47,320 nucleotides of DNA from Synergistaceae bacterium (GTDB taxonomy: Bacteria > Synergistota > Synergistia > Synergistales > Aminobacteriaceae): positions 1 through 47,320 of the forward strand of contig JAFSRQ010000131.1 in assembly GCA_017446055.1 (NCBI GenBank), read 5' to 3'. A model generated the notes under the pieces. The model was given only the letters and a program-made list of their open reading frames with translations, searched no databases and was not told the origin of the DNA. Below, piece by piece: positions 1 through 7,278 of the stretch (its first letter is position 1; the number at the start of each line of letters is the position of its first letter). Made by a program: the position numbers and the translations under genes.

Positions 1-3000
1 CCGCCCAGTGAGTATAGTCCCAAGCACTGCCGTCAATCCATGACCACGCATCATTATCGTTCTTCTGACCGCCAAGCCAGTAAGAATTTTTGTCGCCCGA
101 AAGCACAAGAGACGCTACAACATTCTGCTCCTCCTGGCTGGTTATAGTTACGAGATGTCCGCCGAGAGACTCGCAGTATTCCTTTGCCTGAGTCCATGTC
201 ATTCCGTCAGGGTAGATGCGGTATCTGTGGCCATTGTGGATTTTCTCGTTCTCATCGGGGGAGTCGCCGTCCCATTCGCAGACGAAGCCGTGATGTTCGA
301 GAGTGAGCAGGCCGGCGTGTTCGTCATTCGCATCTGAAGGCGTATCGTCCCAATATCCCAAGACGATATAGTTCAGGTTTTCATCATCTGGATGAGTGCC
401 GTACATCTGCAAGCAATTCCCTGAACCTTCAGGCTCTCCCTCCGCGAAATGAGTATAGCTGAAATCTTCTCCTGTTATCCACGTCCACAAGCCGGAAGCG
501 TCATCAGTAGCTCCAAGCCAGTAAGCCCATTTTCCGCCCGAAGCTATGAGTCTCTCAACAACATTCTGCTCTTCCTGACTGGTTATAGTGGCAAGATGTC
601 CGCCCTGTTTCTCACAGAATGCTTTTGCCTCGTCCCATGTCATTGCGTCAGAATATACGCGGTATCTGTGGCCGTTGAAGACAGCTTCATTCCCGCCGGA
701 AGAGTCGCCCCACTCGCAGATGAAGCCCTCTTTGCCCTCGTTGTTGTCATAGTCGCCGAAAGAATCATCCCAGACACCCGGCGTCCAGTCTCCCGGTACA
801 AACACGATGTGAAGGTAATTCTGGTCTCCGCTCACATTGCCGTTGTCGGGCTGGCCTTCTGCCCAGTTGGTATATGACCACTCTTCGCCGTTCATCCATG
901 ACCATGTTCCTTCATGGCCGTAATCAGTACCGCCGAGTATGAACGCGACATCAAAGCCTTGGGACTGCGCGAAGTCAGCTACAGCGTCCTGCTCTCCCTG
1001 ACTGGTGATAGTGGCAAGGTAGCCGCCCTGCTTCTCACAGAATGCTTTTGCGTCCTCTGGTGTCATCTTCTCCGTGTAGAAGCGGTATCTGTGGCCGTTG
1101 TATGTGAACTCGTACGCAGCATCACCCGAGACAATATCATCACCAGTGCCAGCAATCACAAGAGTGAACTCCCTCGAGTCCGAGCCTGCCGAATTGCTCG
1201 CCGTTGCCGTGAATGTATACGTCCCTGCTGTAGTGGCAGTACCCCAGATCAGCCCGGCCAGGTCGTCAAGCTGCACGCCGTCAGGAAGACTCCCGGATGC
1301 GGCTGACAGTTCCCACGTGTATGGAGGAGTGCCGATTGCCTGAAGCTGTATGCTGACATTGTCGCCAACGCTGAGTGTCCCCAGGTCAGCAGGAGTCGTA
1401 ATCTTGGGTGCTGTTACTGCCGGTGCTGAAACTGTTACGGTCAATGTAGCTGTTGCGCTGCTTCCAGACTCGTCAACCGCTGTAACTATTATGCTGTAGC
1501 TCCCTGCGGTTATGCCTGTTACTGTGTAGATTATGCCTGTGTTGTACTGTGTAGCGTAGGCCAGGTTAGCAGGTTCTATTATGATTCCTGCCGGGACTGT
1601 TCCGAGTGTCCACGTTACTACGCCGCTGTTGTTCTCCGCGTGGAACGATACATCACTTGACGCTCCTGCTTCAAGGCTCAATGACTCTGGCACAGCTGAT
1701 ACCGTCAGCAGTAATGCCGGAGTCGGTGAAGGAGATATTGCGAGGGTGAAAGACTTTGACACTGAATTTGCCCCGTTCGATGACGTTGCCCTGACCGTGA
1801 ACGAGAAACTCCCGGCGAGGGTCGGAGTTCCTGAGATTGCGCCCGCTGTGCTGAGTGCGAGTCCATTGGGGAGTGAGCCGCTTTCGACCGCCCATGTTAC
1901 TGTTGACGGAGTCGCCGCAAGTGTCTGGCTGTATGCTGTGCCGACCGTACCAGAAGGAAGAATCGCGTCCGTGTCAATCGTAATGTTCACGACAGGAGTA
2001 TTCTGCTTGAAGGGCGAGGGGTTAAGCGGGTCCGGGTCGACAGGGTCAACAACGTCCGAGGTCTCTTCCGTGTGAGTAGTGCCGCCGATGTCGTTCGGGC
2101 CGAGTATCGAGTTGTCGAAGCCGATTGCGTTCGATGCTCCGCTGTCTGCATAATAGTAGTTGTCGCTGATGATGTTAGGTGAGCCTGTAGCCTTGCCGAT
2201 TATCGCTCCCTTGTACTGAGCGCGGCCTTTGACGCGGGTGTAGGCTCTGTTGCTGGTTACAGTGCCGGAATTGAGATGACCGATGACTCCCCCGACTGCC
2301 TCACTGACTGCTGACACTTGGGAGTCCAGCTCGATCATGTTGTTGTCGGCCATAGCATCACCGCCGAGATAGCCCGCGATACTGCCGGATATGTAGTTGG
2401 CCTCGACCGCTGAGTCGCCGAGAACGTAGCAGTTCGTGAGGGTGCCTGCCTGCATGTAACCGACGATTCCGCCTGCGTACTGCTGACTGCGGACGATGCC
2501 CTTGACGACGCAATTGTTGACCTTGCTGGTTTCTCCTGAGACGTAGCCGACTATGCCACCTGCGTATGCAGTACCTACTGCCTGATTACCCAGTTCAGTA
2601 TTTTTTGCGTGTACTGCATCGTTGATTGTTACGCGGCATTTCTCGATTGTACCGCCCTCAAGACGGCCTGCAATTCCTCCGGCCAAAGCCTTTTCGTAAA
2701 GCTCATTGCCTCTTGATACATTCGAAGAAATATCCCCTGATACCCTGCAATTTCTGATGATACCATTCGCTTCTACAACTCCAGCAACGCCTCCAACGAT
2801 TGCTTCTGTGTCCCTATACCTAGACAGAACAACTTTGCCCTCAAAATTGCAGTTCTCTATCGTGCCGGATTTCAGTGTATGTGCTATGCTGGCGTTCCTA
2901 TAGCTTCCATATCCACCTGGCTCCCACACAATATTGCCCTTGACGTTCAGGTACTTTATAGCGACTCCATCCGTATCAATCGTACCGAATACAGCATCAT

Positions 3001-3322
3001 CACAATTAGCTGTTATCGTATTGCCGTTGCCGTTGAAGTGTCCCATGAATGGATAATTTGTGTCCTTGCCGACAGATTCCCAGCCCCTATCAAGTATAGT
3101 GATGTCCTGCGTGAGCTTGTAATATCTGTCTGCTGGTTCTGTACCGTTTTTCACCCTGTCCCGAAGCTCCACAAAATCAGCGTATGTGTTGATCCTGTAC
3201 GCCTTATCCTCCGTCATGCCGTTATAGCCTTCATCATAGTACGCGGCATAAGCTGACGTTACAGACAGGAGAGCGAGCAACGTTACCAGAAGCGAACACA
3301 TGAATATCTTTCCGCGTTTCAT
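1..3322 (-). CDS. Large secreted surface protein: GLUG repeats, Ig-like modules, tandem C-type lectin domains (C-terminus outside window)
   Basis: The frame is open from an ATG at 3322 (AGGAGG about 8 bases upstream) to the window edge, giving at least 1,107 residues. Residues 1-26 form a signal peptide ending SVTSAYA. Residues ~100-400 hold repeated GLUG-type units (GGIVGYVSG, GGIVGYMQAG, GGVIGHLNSG). A Thr/Asp/Pro linker (~412-437) leads to three Ig-like/putative cadherin (He_PIG-type) modules (~440-725; SLPNGLALSTAGAISGTP). Three C-type lectin-like domains follow (~735 onward), each opening NGHRYR and carrying FCEKQGG or a close variant; the first two end FICEW or FVCEW. The first contains a QPD motif (bases 845-853), which in animal lectins goes with Ca2+-dependent galactose binding; the second has EPE there, and the third is cut by the window edge. 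Inferred role: cell-surface adhesin or glycan binder. Anchor and total length are unknown. Confidence 0.85.
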   Translation of the reverse strand, partial: MKRGKIFMCSLLVTLLALLSVTSAYAAYYDEGYNGMTEDKAYRINTYADFVELRDRVKNGTEPADRYYKLTQDITILDRGWESVGKDTNYPFMGHFNGNGNTITANCDDAVFGTIDTDGVAIKYLNVKGNIVWEPGGYGSYRNASIAHTLKSGTIENCNFEGKVVLSRYRDTEAIVGGVAGVVEANGIIRNCRVSGDISSNVSRGNELYEKALAGGIAGRLEGGTIEKCRVTINDAVHAKNTELGNQAVGTAYAGGIVGYVSGETSKVNNCVVKGIVRSQQYAGGIVGYMQAGTLTNCYVLGDSAVEANYISGSIAGYLGGDAMADNNMIELDSQVSAVSEAVGGVIGHLNSGTVTSNRAYTRVKGRAQYKGAIIGKATGSPNIISDNYYYADSGASNAIGFDNSILGPNDIGGTTHTEETSDVVDPVDPDPLNPSPFKQNTPVVNITIDTDAILPSGTVGTAYSQTLAATPSTVTWAVESGSLPNGLALSTAGAISGTPTLAGSFSFTVRATSSNGANSVSKSFTLAISPSPTPALLLTVSAVPESLSLEAGASSDVSFHAENNSGVVTWTLGTVPAGIIIEPANLAYATQYNTGIIYTVTGITAGSYSIIVTAVDESGSSATATLTVTVSAPAVTAPKITTPADLGTLSVGDNVSIQLQAIGTPPYTWELSAASGSLPDGVQLDDLAGLIWGTATTAGTYTFTATASNSAGSDSREFTLVIAGTGDDIVSGDAAYEFTYNGHRYRFYTEKMTPEDAKAFCEKQGGYLATITSQGEQDAVADFAQSQGFDVAFILGGTDYGHEGTWSWMNGEEWSYTNWAEGQPDNGNVSGDQNYLHIVFVPGDWTPGVWDDSFGDYDNNEGKEGFICEWGDSSGGNEAVFNGHRYRVYSDAMTWDEAKAFCEKQGGHLATITSQEEQNVVERLIASGGKWAYWLGATDDASGLWTWITGEDFSYTHFAEGEPEGSGNCLQMYGTHPDDENLNYIVLGYWDDTPSDANDEHAGLLTLEHHGFVCEWDGDSPDENEKIHNGHRYRIYPDGMTWTQAKEYCESLGGHLVTITSQEEQNVVASLVLSGDKNSYWLGGQKNDNDAWSWIDGSAWDYTHWA
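60..1115 (-). repeat. Three tandem C-type-lectin-coding repeats
   Basis: Segments near 115-240, 555-690 and 985-1100 are similar at the DNA level, not only as protein. Examples are CTGACTGGTTATAGTGGCAA near 575 against CTGACTGGTGATAGTGGCAA near 1000, and the shared GCGGTATCTGTGGCC at the start of each domain. They are in-frame duplications inside the lectin gene. The third copy is truncated by the window edge, so the copy number is a minimum. Confidence 0.7.
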
Positions 3323-3603
3323 TGTGTATGAACCTCCTGTGAGATTGTCTATGATTCCGTGTTTGAGTTAAGACTACGAGCGCGTGTTACCTGACTACCT
3401 GCAATCAAGTGAACCACCTCTGAATTTCCGCAGAATTTTGTGGGATTTATCGCAGTATACCACACACCCCGCAGAATTACGCAAAAAAACAGGATGCCCC
3501 CTTCACCGGGACACCCTGCCGAAAATACCCCCCTTTTGTTCCCTCCTTGGCAGGGGGGACGAGTTTGTCCGCGCCCCTGACTCCCTTGTGCAATGAGGCA
3601 GTA
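3323..3603. other. Intergenic region between the exported flavodoxin and the lectin gene
   Basis: This 281-base gap holds the AGGAGG ribosome site of the lectin gene near 3333 and the C-rich/G-rich hairpin described at 3528-3563. A convincing -35/-10 pair for the lectin gene was not found. No credible ORF is present; the open frames here lack ribosome sites and family resemblance. Confidence 0.5.
3528..3563 (-). repeat. Palindromic repeat copy A, possible terminator of the flavodoxin operon
   Basis: Read on the minus strand this is a GC-rich hairpin (CCCCCC ... GGGGGG) followed by TATTTTC, which would suit termination after the flavodoxin gene ending at 3604. The same pattern, with the core CTTGG and the tail GGGGGACGAG, recurs inside cbiA at 5836-5870; about 19 of the last 23 positions match. 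It is therefore listed as a repeat as well as a possible terminator. Confidence 0.5.
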
Positions 3604-4173
3604 CTACTTCAGCATTACCGCAATAGCCCTCTCCGATGCTGAACGGTCATTCTGTGCTGTAGCTCCCCTCACCGCCGTAACACTCTTCACGTCAGCACCC
3701 TTCATGAGAGTCTTCAATGTGCGGAAAGTCCTTCCGGGCCCGGAGCCTTCGTGTGTGCAGAAGGGGATTATCGTCTTGCCGCTCCAGTCGTGAGCCTCGA
3801 CGAACGTGTAAAGTGTCATAGGAATATCACCCCACCAGACAGGATAGCCGAAATACACCGTGTCATAGCCGGAAATGTCTTTGTCCTCCAAGAATGCAGG
3901 GCGGGCGTTGGCGTTCTGCTCCTTCTTGGCGATGTCGATGCATGACTCGTAGTCCGCAGGGTAAGGCTTGGCGGGTTTGACCTCGAACAGTTCCGCGCCA
4001 GTCTTCTCCGCTACAATCTGAGCGAGCTTCATCGTGTTGCCGACCGTGATATAGCCCACGCCGTAATTCTCATCAGCCCTTGAGTAGATGATGACGAGAC
4101 TCTTTGCTTCCGCCGCAAATGCTGAACCCATTACCGCCAGCACGATTAATACCGCTAGAATTGCCTTCTTCAT
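3604..4173 (-). CDS. Exported flavodoxin-family protein
   Basis: This 189-residue protein starts with a clear signal peptide (KKAILAVLIVLAVMGSAFA-AEA) and continues with a flavodoxin fold. A first strand LVIIYSR is followed by VGNTMKLA (FMN phosphate-loop region), then ISGYDTVYFGYPVWWGD and PFCTHEGSGPG, hallmarks of the flavodoxin_4-like group. FMN-dependent electron transfer is inferred from the family. An AAGGAGGAATAATC ribosome site precedes the ATG. It is the last gene of a three-gene minus-strand run with a cytoplasmic flavodoxin and a cyclophilin-like protein. Flavodoxins are normally cytoplasmic, so a secretory signal is unusual; an FMN transferase with its own signal sequence lies far away at 37363. 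Confidence 0.85.
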   Translation of the reverse strand: MKKAILAVLIVLAVMGSAFAAEAKSLVIIYSRADENYGVGYITVGNTMKLAQIVAEKTGAELFEVKPAKPYPADYESCIDIAKKEQNANARPAFLEDKDISGYDTVYFGYPVWWGDIPMTLYTFVEAHDWSGKTIIPFCTHEGSGPGRTFRTLKTLMKGADVKSVTAVRGATAQNDRSASERAIAVMLK

Positions 4174-4186
4174 GATTATTCCTCCT

Positions 4187-4687
4187 TTAATGTATCCAGT
4201 TCTCGATTAACGGCTTCGATTTCGCCGCGTCCGCCCCGTGAATAGCAAGCCCCTTCATCACGTTTGCGCCCTCGCAGGCCTTCTTGATGTCTGACTCGCT
4301 CCGTCCCATTCCGCTGCCCTCGTGTGTGCAGAAAGGCTTGACTGTTTTCCCGTGCCAGTACTGTGACTCGATGAACGTGAAGACGCACATCGGACAAGTC
4401 CCCCACCAGTTGGGATAACCCAGATATACCACGTCATAGCCTGAGATGTCCGGGAGATTCTTGACGGCAGGACGCGCCTTCGCTCTGAGTTCCTGCTGTG
4501 CTTCCTTCGTGCATTCGTTGTAGTCTGCAGAATATGGCCTGACCGGGTCGAGCCTGAACATTTCCGCCCCTGTGATTTCGCTGATGAACTTTGCGGCGGT
4601 CTCAGTGTTGCCTGTCTTGAGGCTGACTATTGAGCCGTTGACGTAATTGTTGCCCTCGCGCGAAAAGTATACGATTATTGCTGACAT
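4187..4687 (-). CDS. Flavodoxin (cytoplasmic)
   Basis: This 166-residue protein begins SAIIVYFSREG and has KTGNTETAAK (FMN-binding region), SGYDVVYLGYPNWWGT and PFCTHEGSGMGRS, closely paralleling the exported flavodoxin just downstream. The reading frame stays open to 4795, but the start at 4687 is preferred because GGAAGGAG lies 7-8 bases upstream and the flavodoxin fold begins there. No signal peptide is present, so it should act in the cytoplasm as an FMN electron carrier. Gaps of 13 and 16 bases to its neighbours suggest one transcript. Confidence 0.88.
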   Translation of the reverse strand: MSAIIVYFSREGNNYVNGSIVSLKTGNTETAAKFISEITGAEMFRLDPVRPYSADYNECTKEAQQELRAKARPAVKNLPDISGYDVVYLGYPNWWGTCPMCVFTFIESQYWHGKTVKPFCTHEGSGMGRSESDIKKACEGANVMKGLAIHGADAAKSKPLIENWIH

Positions 4688-4703
4688 TCTGACTCTCCTT
4701 CCT

Positions 4704-5129
4704 TCACTCTGAAATTCCGACACTGACCGTGATATTCTCATCCGCACCTCGCAGCAAGCCGCAGACCTCTTCGGGTTCGGTGAAAGTCCCGACATGAACG
4801 ACCTTATACGGTGAGATGTCGCAGTCCTCGTAGTTTATGACGAAAGCGTTCCAGCCGTCCCAGTAGTATATGTGTCCTGCCTTGATGTGTGATGTTCTTT
4901 CGGTGGAAAATTCCGGCCTGAAGGGAAGCTCCGCAAAATATTCATGACCCGCGTAACGTTTCATTTCCAGCTTCAAGGGGAGATGCCCGGCTATTTCACG
5001 GGCGGTAACGTTGTCTTCCGTGCCAGCAGTGTGGACTTTGCCGCCGATGTTCACGGACATTCCCGCGCAAGCCTCGCCGCAAAAGAATACCAGCGCAAAA
5101 ACTATCACCGCAGGCATAAACCTAATCAC
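4704..5129 (-). CDS. Exported cyclophilin-like fold protein
   Basis: The product has an N-terminal signal segment (VIRFMPAVIVFALVFFCGEACA) and a ~115-residue domain of the bacterial cyclophilin-like family: EDNVTAREIAGHLPL, HEYFAELPF, HIYYWDGWNAFVINYED, and VVHVGTFTEPEEVCGLL. Members often sit beside flavodoxins and aldo/keto reductases in anaerobes, as here; no enzymatic role is established, and peptidyl-prolyl isomerase activity should not be assumed. A GTG at 5141 lies inside the GGAGGTG ribosome site, so the next GTG (5129, about 11 bases downstream) is the more plausible start. It leads the three-gene flavodoxin run. Confidence 0.75.
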   Translation of the reverse strand: MIRFMPAVIVFALVFFCGEACAGMSVNIGGKVHTAGTEDNVTAREIAGHLPLKLEMKRYAGHEYFAELPFRPEFSTERTSHIKAGHIYYWDGWNAFVINYEDCDISPYKVVHVGTFTEPEEVCGLLRGADENITVSVGISE

Positions 5130-5171
5130 GATAATGTTCACCTCCTTATGGGATGTTCGCAGTATAAACCG

Positions 5172-6554
5172 TTAAACTCTGCTTGAAGTCAATACGTCAA
5201 GGAATCTTTCAGCAAGTCTCACGCTGCCGAAGAAGTTTGTGTGAAGGTAGGACGCGAGAATATTTCCGTGCGCGTAACCGTCAATGTGAGTCCCGCCCCC
5301 GTCCCTGCGTGAAAGCTCAAACGCGCAGGAGTCCCCCCGGTATTCAGGCTCAATCCGCGAGTAATGGTACTCATGACCCCTGAGAGACTCGCCCTTCCTG
5401 CACAAGATGTTATCCCTGATAGCTACTCCTGTCCTGTAGCCCATAACAGAACGCCCGGCCATGTATGACGTGAACGGAATCACCCCGGCCATGTCCCAGC
5501 ACCTGCCCTCAGAATCACGCAGAGTCCGGCACAAGTACATCATACCGCCGCATTCCGCGAGCACGGGCTTCCGGCATTGTCTCACAGAGTCGAGCATAGT
5601 AGCATTCGCCGCGAGTCCCTCCGCGAAAATCTCAGGGTAGCCGCCGCAGAATATATACCCGTCAGCATTCGGCAGGCATTCATCACGCAAAGGGCTGAAC
5701 GGGACAATCTCCGCACCCATCGCCGAAAGCGTCAGCAGGCTCTCAGGGTACACGAACGTGAACGCCTCATCCTGTGCGACTCCGACTCTCACGTCATACT
5801 TCTTCGCCGGGAAAATATCACACTCGGCAGGTTTGCCCCCCCTGTATCCCATCTTGGTATGGGGGACGAGAGTCTCCGGGCATCTTGACTCACCATCCAC
5901 ATCCGCAAGCCTCAATACACCGTCAACATCAACAGACGACTCGAACATGGCCGCAAGCCTCCCGGTGTCAAACCCGGAAATTTCCCCCGCCTGAACGAGT
6001 CCCAAATGACGCTCAGGAATCACGAAGCCGTCATCACGCCTCAATGCGCCAAGAAACTTTATGCCCTTCTCACGCAATGCCTCCGCTATGATTTCCTCGT
6101 GGTAATCCGACCCGGTGAAGTTCAGTATCACTCCCGCAAGATTCACGCGCCTGTCATATTCCCTGAAGCCCAGTGCTACAGCCGCGGCACTCTCGCCCAT
6201 TGACCGCGCATTGACCACAAGAATCACAGGAGCATCAAGCAGCCGTGAAATTTCCGCAGTGCTGTTGATGCCCCCGTCATAGAGTCCCATTGCACCCTCG
6301 ATTATCGCTATGTCCCGGCCTGCTGACGTGAACGCGAAAAGCTCTGTCATCCTCTCCTCAGACATTAGCCAGGTGTCGAGGTTATACGCCTGACACTGAC
6401 CGGCCATGCTGAGGTGTTCACGGTCGATATAGTCCGGGCCTGTCTTGTAGGCTGAGACTGTGAGTCCGCGCTTCCTGAGACTGGCGAGAAGGGCGCAAGC
6501 TGCTGTAGTTTTCCCGGAACGGCTTGATGCCCCGGCGATGACTATGCGCTTCAC
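5172..6554 (-). CDS. cbiA: Cobyrinate a,c-diamide synthase
   Basis: This 460-residue enzyme would amidate the a and c side chains of (hydrogeno)cobyrinate with ATP and glutamine in corrinoid synthesis. The N-terminal dethiobiotin-synthetase-like domain shows GASSRSGKTTAACALL and KTGPDYIDREHLS. The C-terminal glutamine amidotransferase domain contains LAECGGMMYLC (nucleophilic Cys) and GHEYHYSRIEP. The GTG start overlaps the thiT stop by four bases (GTGA), implying translational coupling and expression downstream of the TPP riboswitch. The linker between the two domains (bases 5836-5870) carries an in-frame palindromic repeat related to one at 3528-3563. No other corrin-ring genes are adjacent; cobU and cobS are at 22289-23403. 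Confidence 0.92.
   Translation of the reverse strand: MKRIVIAGASSRSGKTTAACALLASLRKRGLTVSAYKTGPDYIDREHLSMAGQCQAYNLDTWLMSEERMTELFAFTSAGRDIAIIEGAMGLYDGGINSTAEISRLLDAPVILVVNARSMGESAAAVALGFREYDRRVNLAGVILNFTGSDYHEEIIAEALREKGIKFLGALRRDDGFVIPERHLGLVQAGEISGFDTGRLAAMFESSVDVDGVLRLADVDGESRCPETLVPHTKMGYRGGKPAECDIFPAKKYDVRVGVAQDEAFTFVYPESLLTLSAMGAEIVPFSPLRDECLPNADGYIFCGGYPEIFAEGLAANATMLDSVRQCRKPVLAECGGMMYLCRTLRDSEGRCWDMAGVIPFTSYMAGRSVMGYRTGVAIRDNILCRKGESLRGHEYHYSRIEPEYRGDSCAFELSRRDGGGTHIDGYAHGNILASYLHTNFFGSVRLAERFLDVLTSSRV
5836..5870 (-). repeat. Palindromic repeat copy B, inserted in frame in cbiA
   Basis: The segment runs CCCCCCC ... TCTTGG ... GGGGGACGAG and can fold into a hairpin. It closely resembles the intergenic copy at 3528-3563. 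In the cbiA frame it encodes LVPHTKMGYRGGK, which falls in the linker between the synthetase and amidotransferase domains, where an insertion would be tolerated. Two copies in one window, one of them coding, suggest a dispersed element. Confidence 0.55.
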
Positions 6555-7060
6555 ACGGACAAATCACGCTCAAGTATCTTCCAGAGGATTAACGCCGCTA
6601 TTCCTGAGACTATATACTTCACTCCGAGAACGGGCGCGTTGTAGAACAGAGAGTAGACCCAAGGATTCTGGCCTTCAGGAGCATATTGCGCGAAGAAGAT
6701 TGCCCCCGACACTACGCTTGAGGCCGTCATTCCCAGCCACGCCGCTATGAGTCCCAGCCAGAAAGGATGAAGATCACACAGTCCGACAAACGAATATGCC
6801 AGAGGGTAATCCAGTATGGCCTGCACGGGGTTGTAGACGTATGCCCCCAGAAGTATGCGCATGACTCCCGCAAGCGTCCCGGAAGCAAGCCCCCACTTCC
6901 AGCCCCGGCGGTAAGTGAAGAGAATCAGAGGCACAAGCTCGAAGTCTACCGAGCCTCCCTGCGGCATGGTGAAAAGGTTGATCTTGGTCATTACGAACGA
7001 CAGAGCAACGCACAAAGCGCACTCTATCATTGCGGCGGTATTGGTGTGTCTTGACGGCAT
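6551..7060 (-). CDS. thiT: ECF-type thiamine transporter substrate-binding (S) component
   Basis: This 169-residue membrane protein begins SRHTNTAAMIECALCVAL and contains the ThiT signature region FTMPQGGSVDFELVPL plus GWKWGLASGTLAGV and several hydrophobic helices. It binds thiamine and requires an energising EcfA/EcfT module, which is not in this window. The frame extends to 7231, but the ATG at 7060 has AGGAGGAATATCC immediately upstream, and the extra sequence is the TPP riboswitch. Its stop overlaps the cbiA start, so the two are co-translated. Regulation by thiamine pyrophosphate is strongly supported by the leader. Confidence 0.92.
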   Translation of the reverse strand: MPSRHTNTAAMIECALCVALSFVMTKINLFTMPQGGSVDFELVPLILFTYRRGWKWGLASGTLAGVMRILLGAYVYNPVQAILDYPLAYSFVGLCDLHPFWLGLIAAWLGMTASSVVSGAIFFAQYAPEGQNPWVYSLFYNAPVLGVKYIVSGIAALILWKILERDLSV

Positions 7061-7111
7061 GGATATTCCTCCTGATATGAACGTGAGAATTTTGCAGGGG
7101 ACATTCTGAAT

Positions 7112-7200
7112 CTTTCTTCCTCCGCCGGGATTAACCGGGCTAGGTTCAAAGGGTCGGTGCATCTCGTACACCCTCTCAGCAAAAATCAGCTCCACTGAAT
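7112..7200 (-). promoter_or_regulatory. TPP riboswitch (THI element)
   Basis: On the minus strand the leader contains GCTGAGAGGGTGTACGAG, then GACCCTTTGAACCTAG, CCGGTTAATCCCGGCGG and AGGAAG. These are the conserved blocks of the thiamine pyrophosphate aptamer in correct order and spacing. It ends about 50 bases before the thiT start. I see no clear terminator hairpin with a T-run in that space, so control of translation initiation is the more likely mechanism, but this is inference. Confidence 0.93.
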
Positions 7201-7208
7201 ACCGATAT

Positions 7209-7238
7209 ATTATACGCTGTGAGCAGTCCATGTTACAA
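7209..7238 (-). promoter_or_regulatory. Promoter of the thiT-cbiA operon
   Basis: On the minus strand TTGTAA (7233-7238) and TATAAT (7209-7214) are separated by 18 bases and lie just upstream of the TPP aptamer, as expected for a sigma-70-type promoter. Confidence 0.6.
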
Positions 7239-7278
7239 TCTGGACACAGTAAAATTCATGTCAAAGGAGTAATGTCCA

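Noticed and set aside
449..877. Plus-strand ORF of 142 codons opposite the lectin gene
   Set aside because: It is antisense to well-defined C-type lectin repeats and repeats with the same period, so it is a shadow of them. The similar plus-strand frames at 914 and 1581 were rejected likewise.
1..1115. Diversity-generating retroelement variable protein
   Set aside because: The lectin domains are of canonical type and no reverse transcriptase or template repeat is present in the window.
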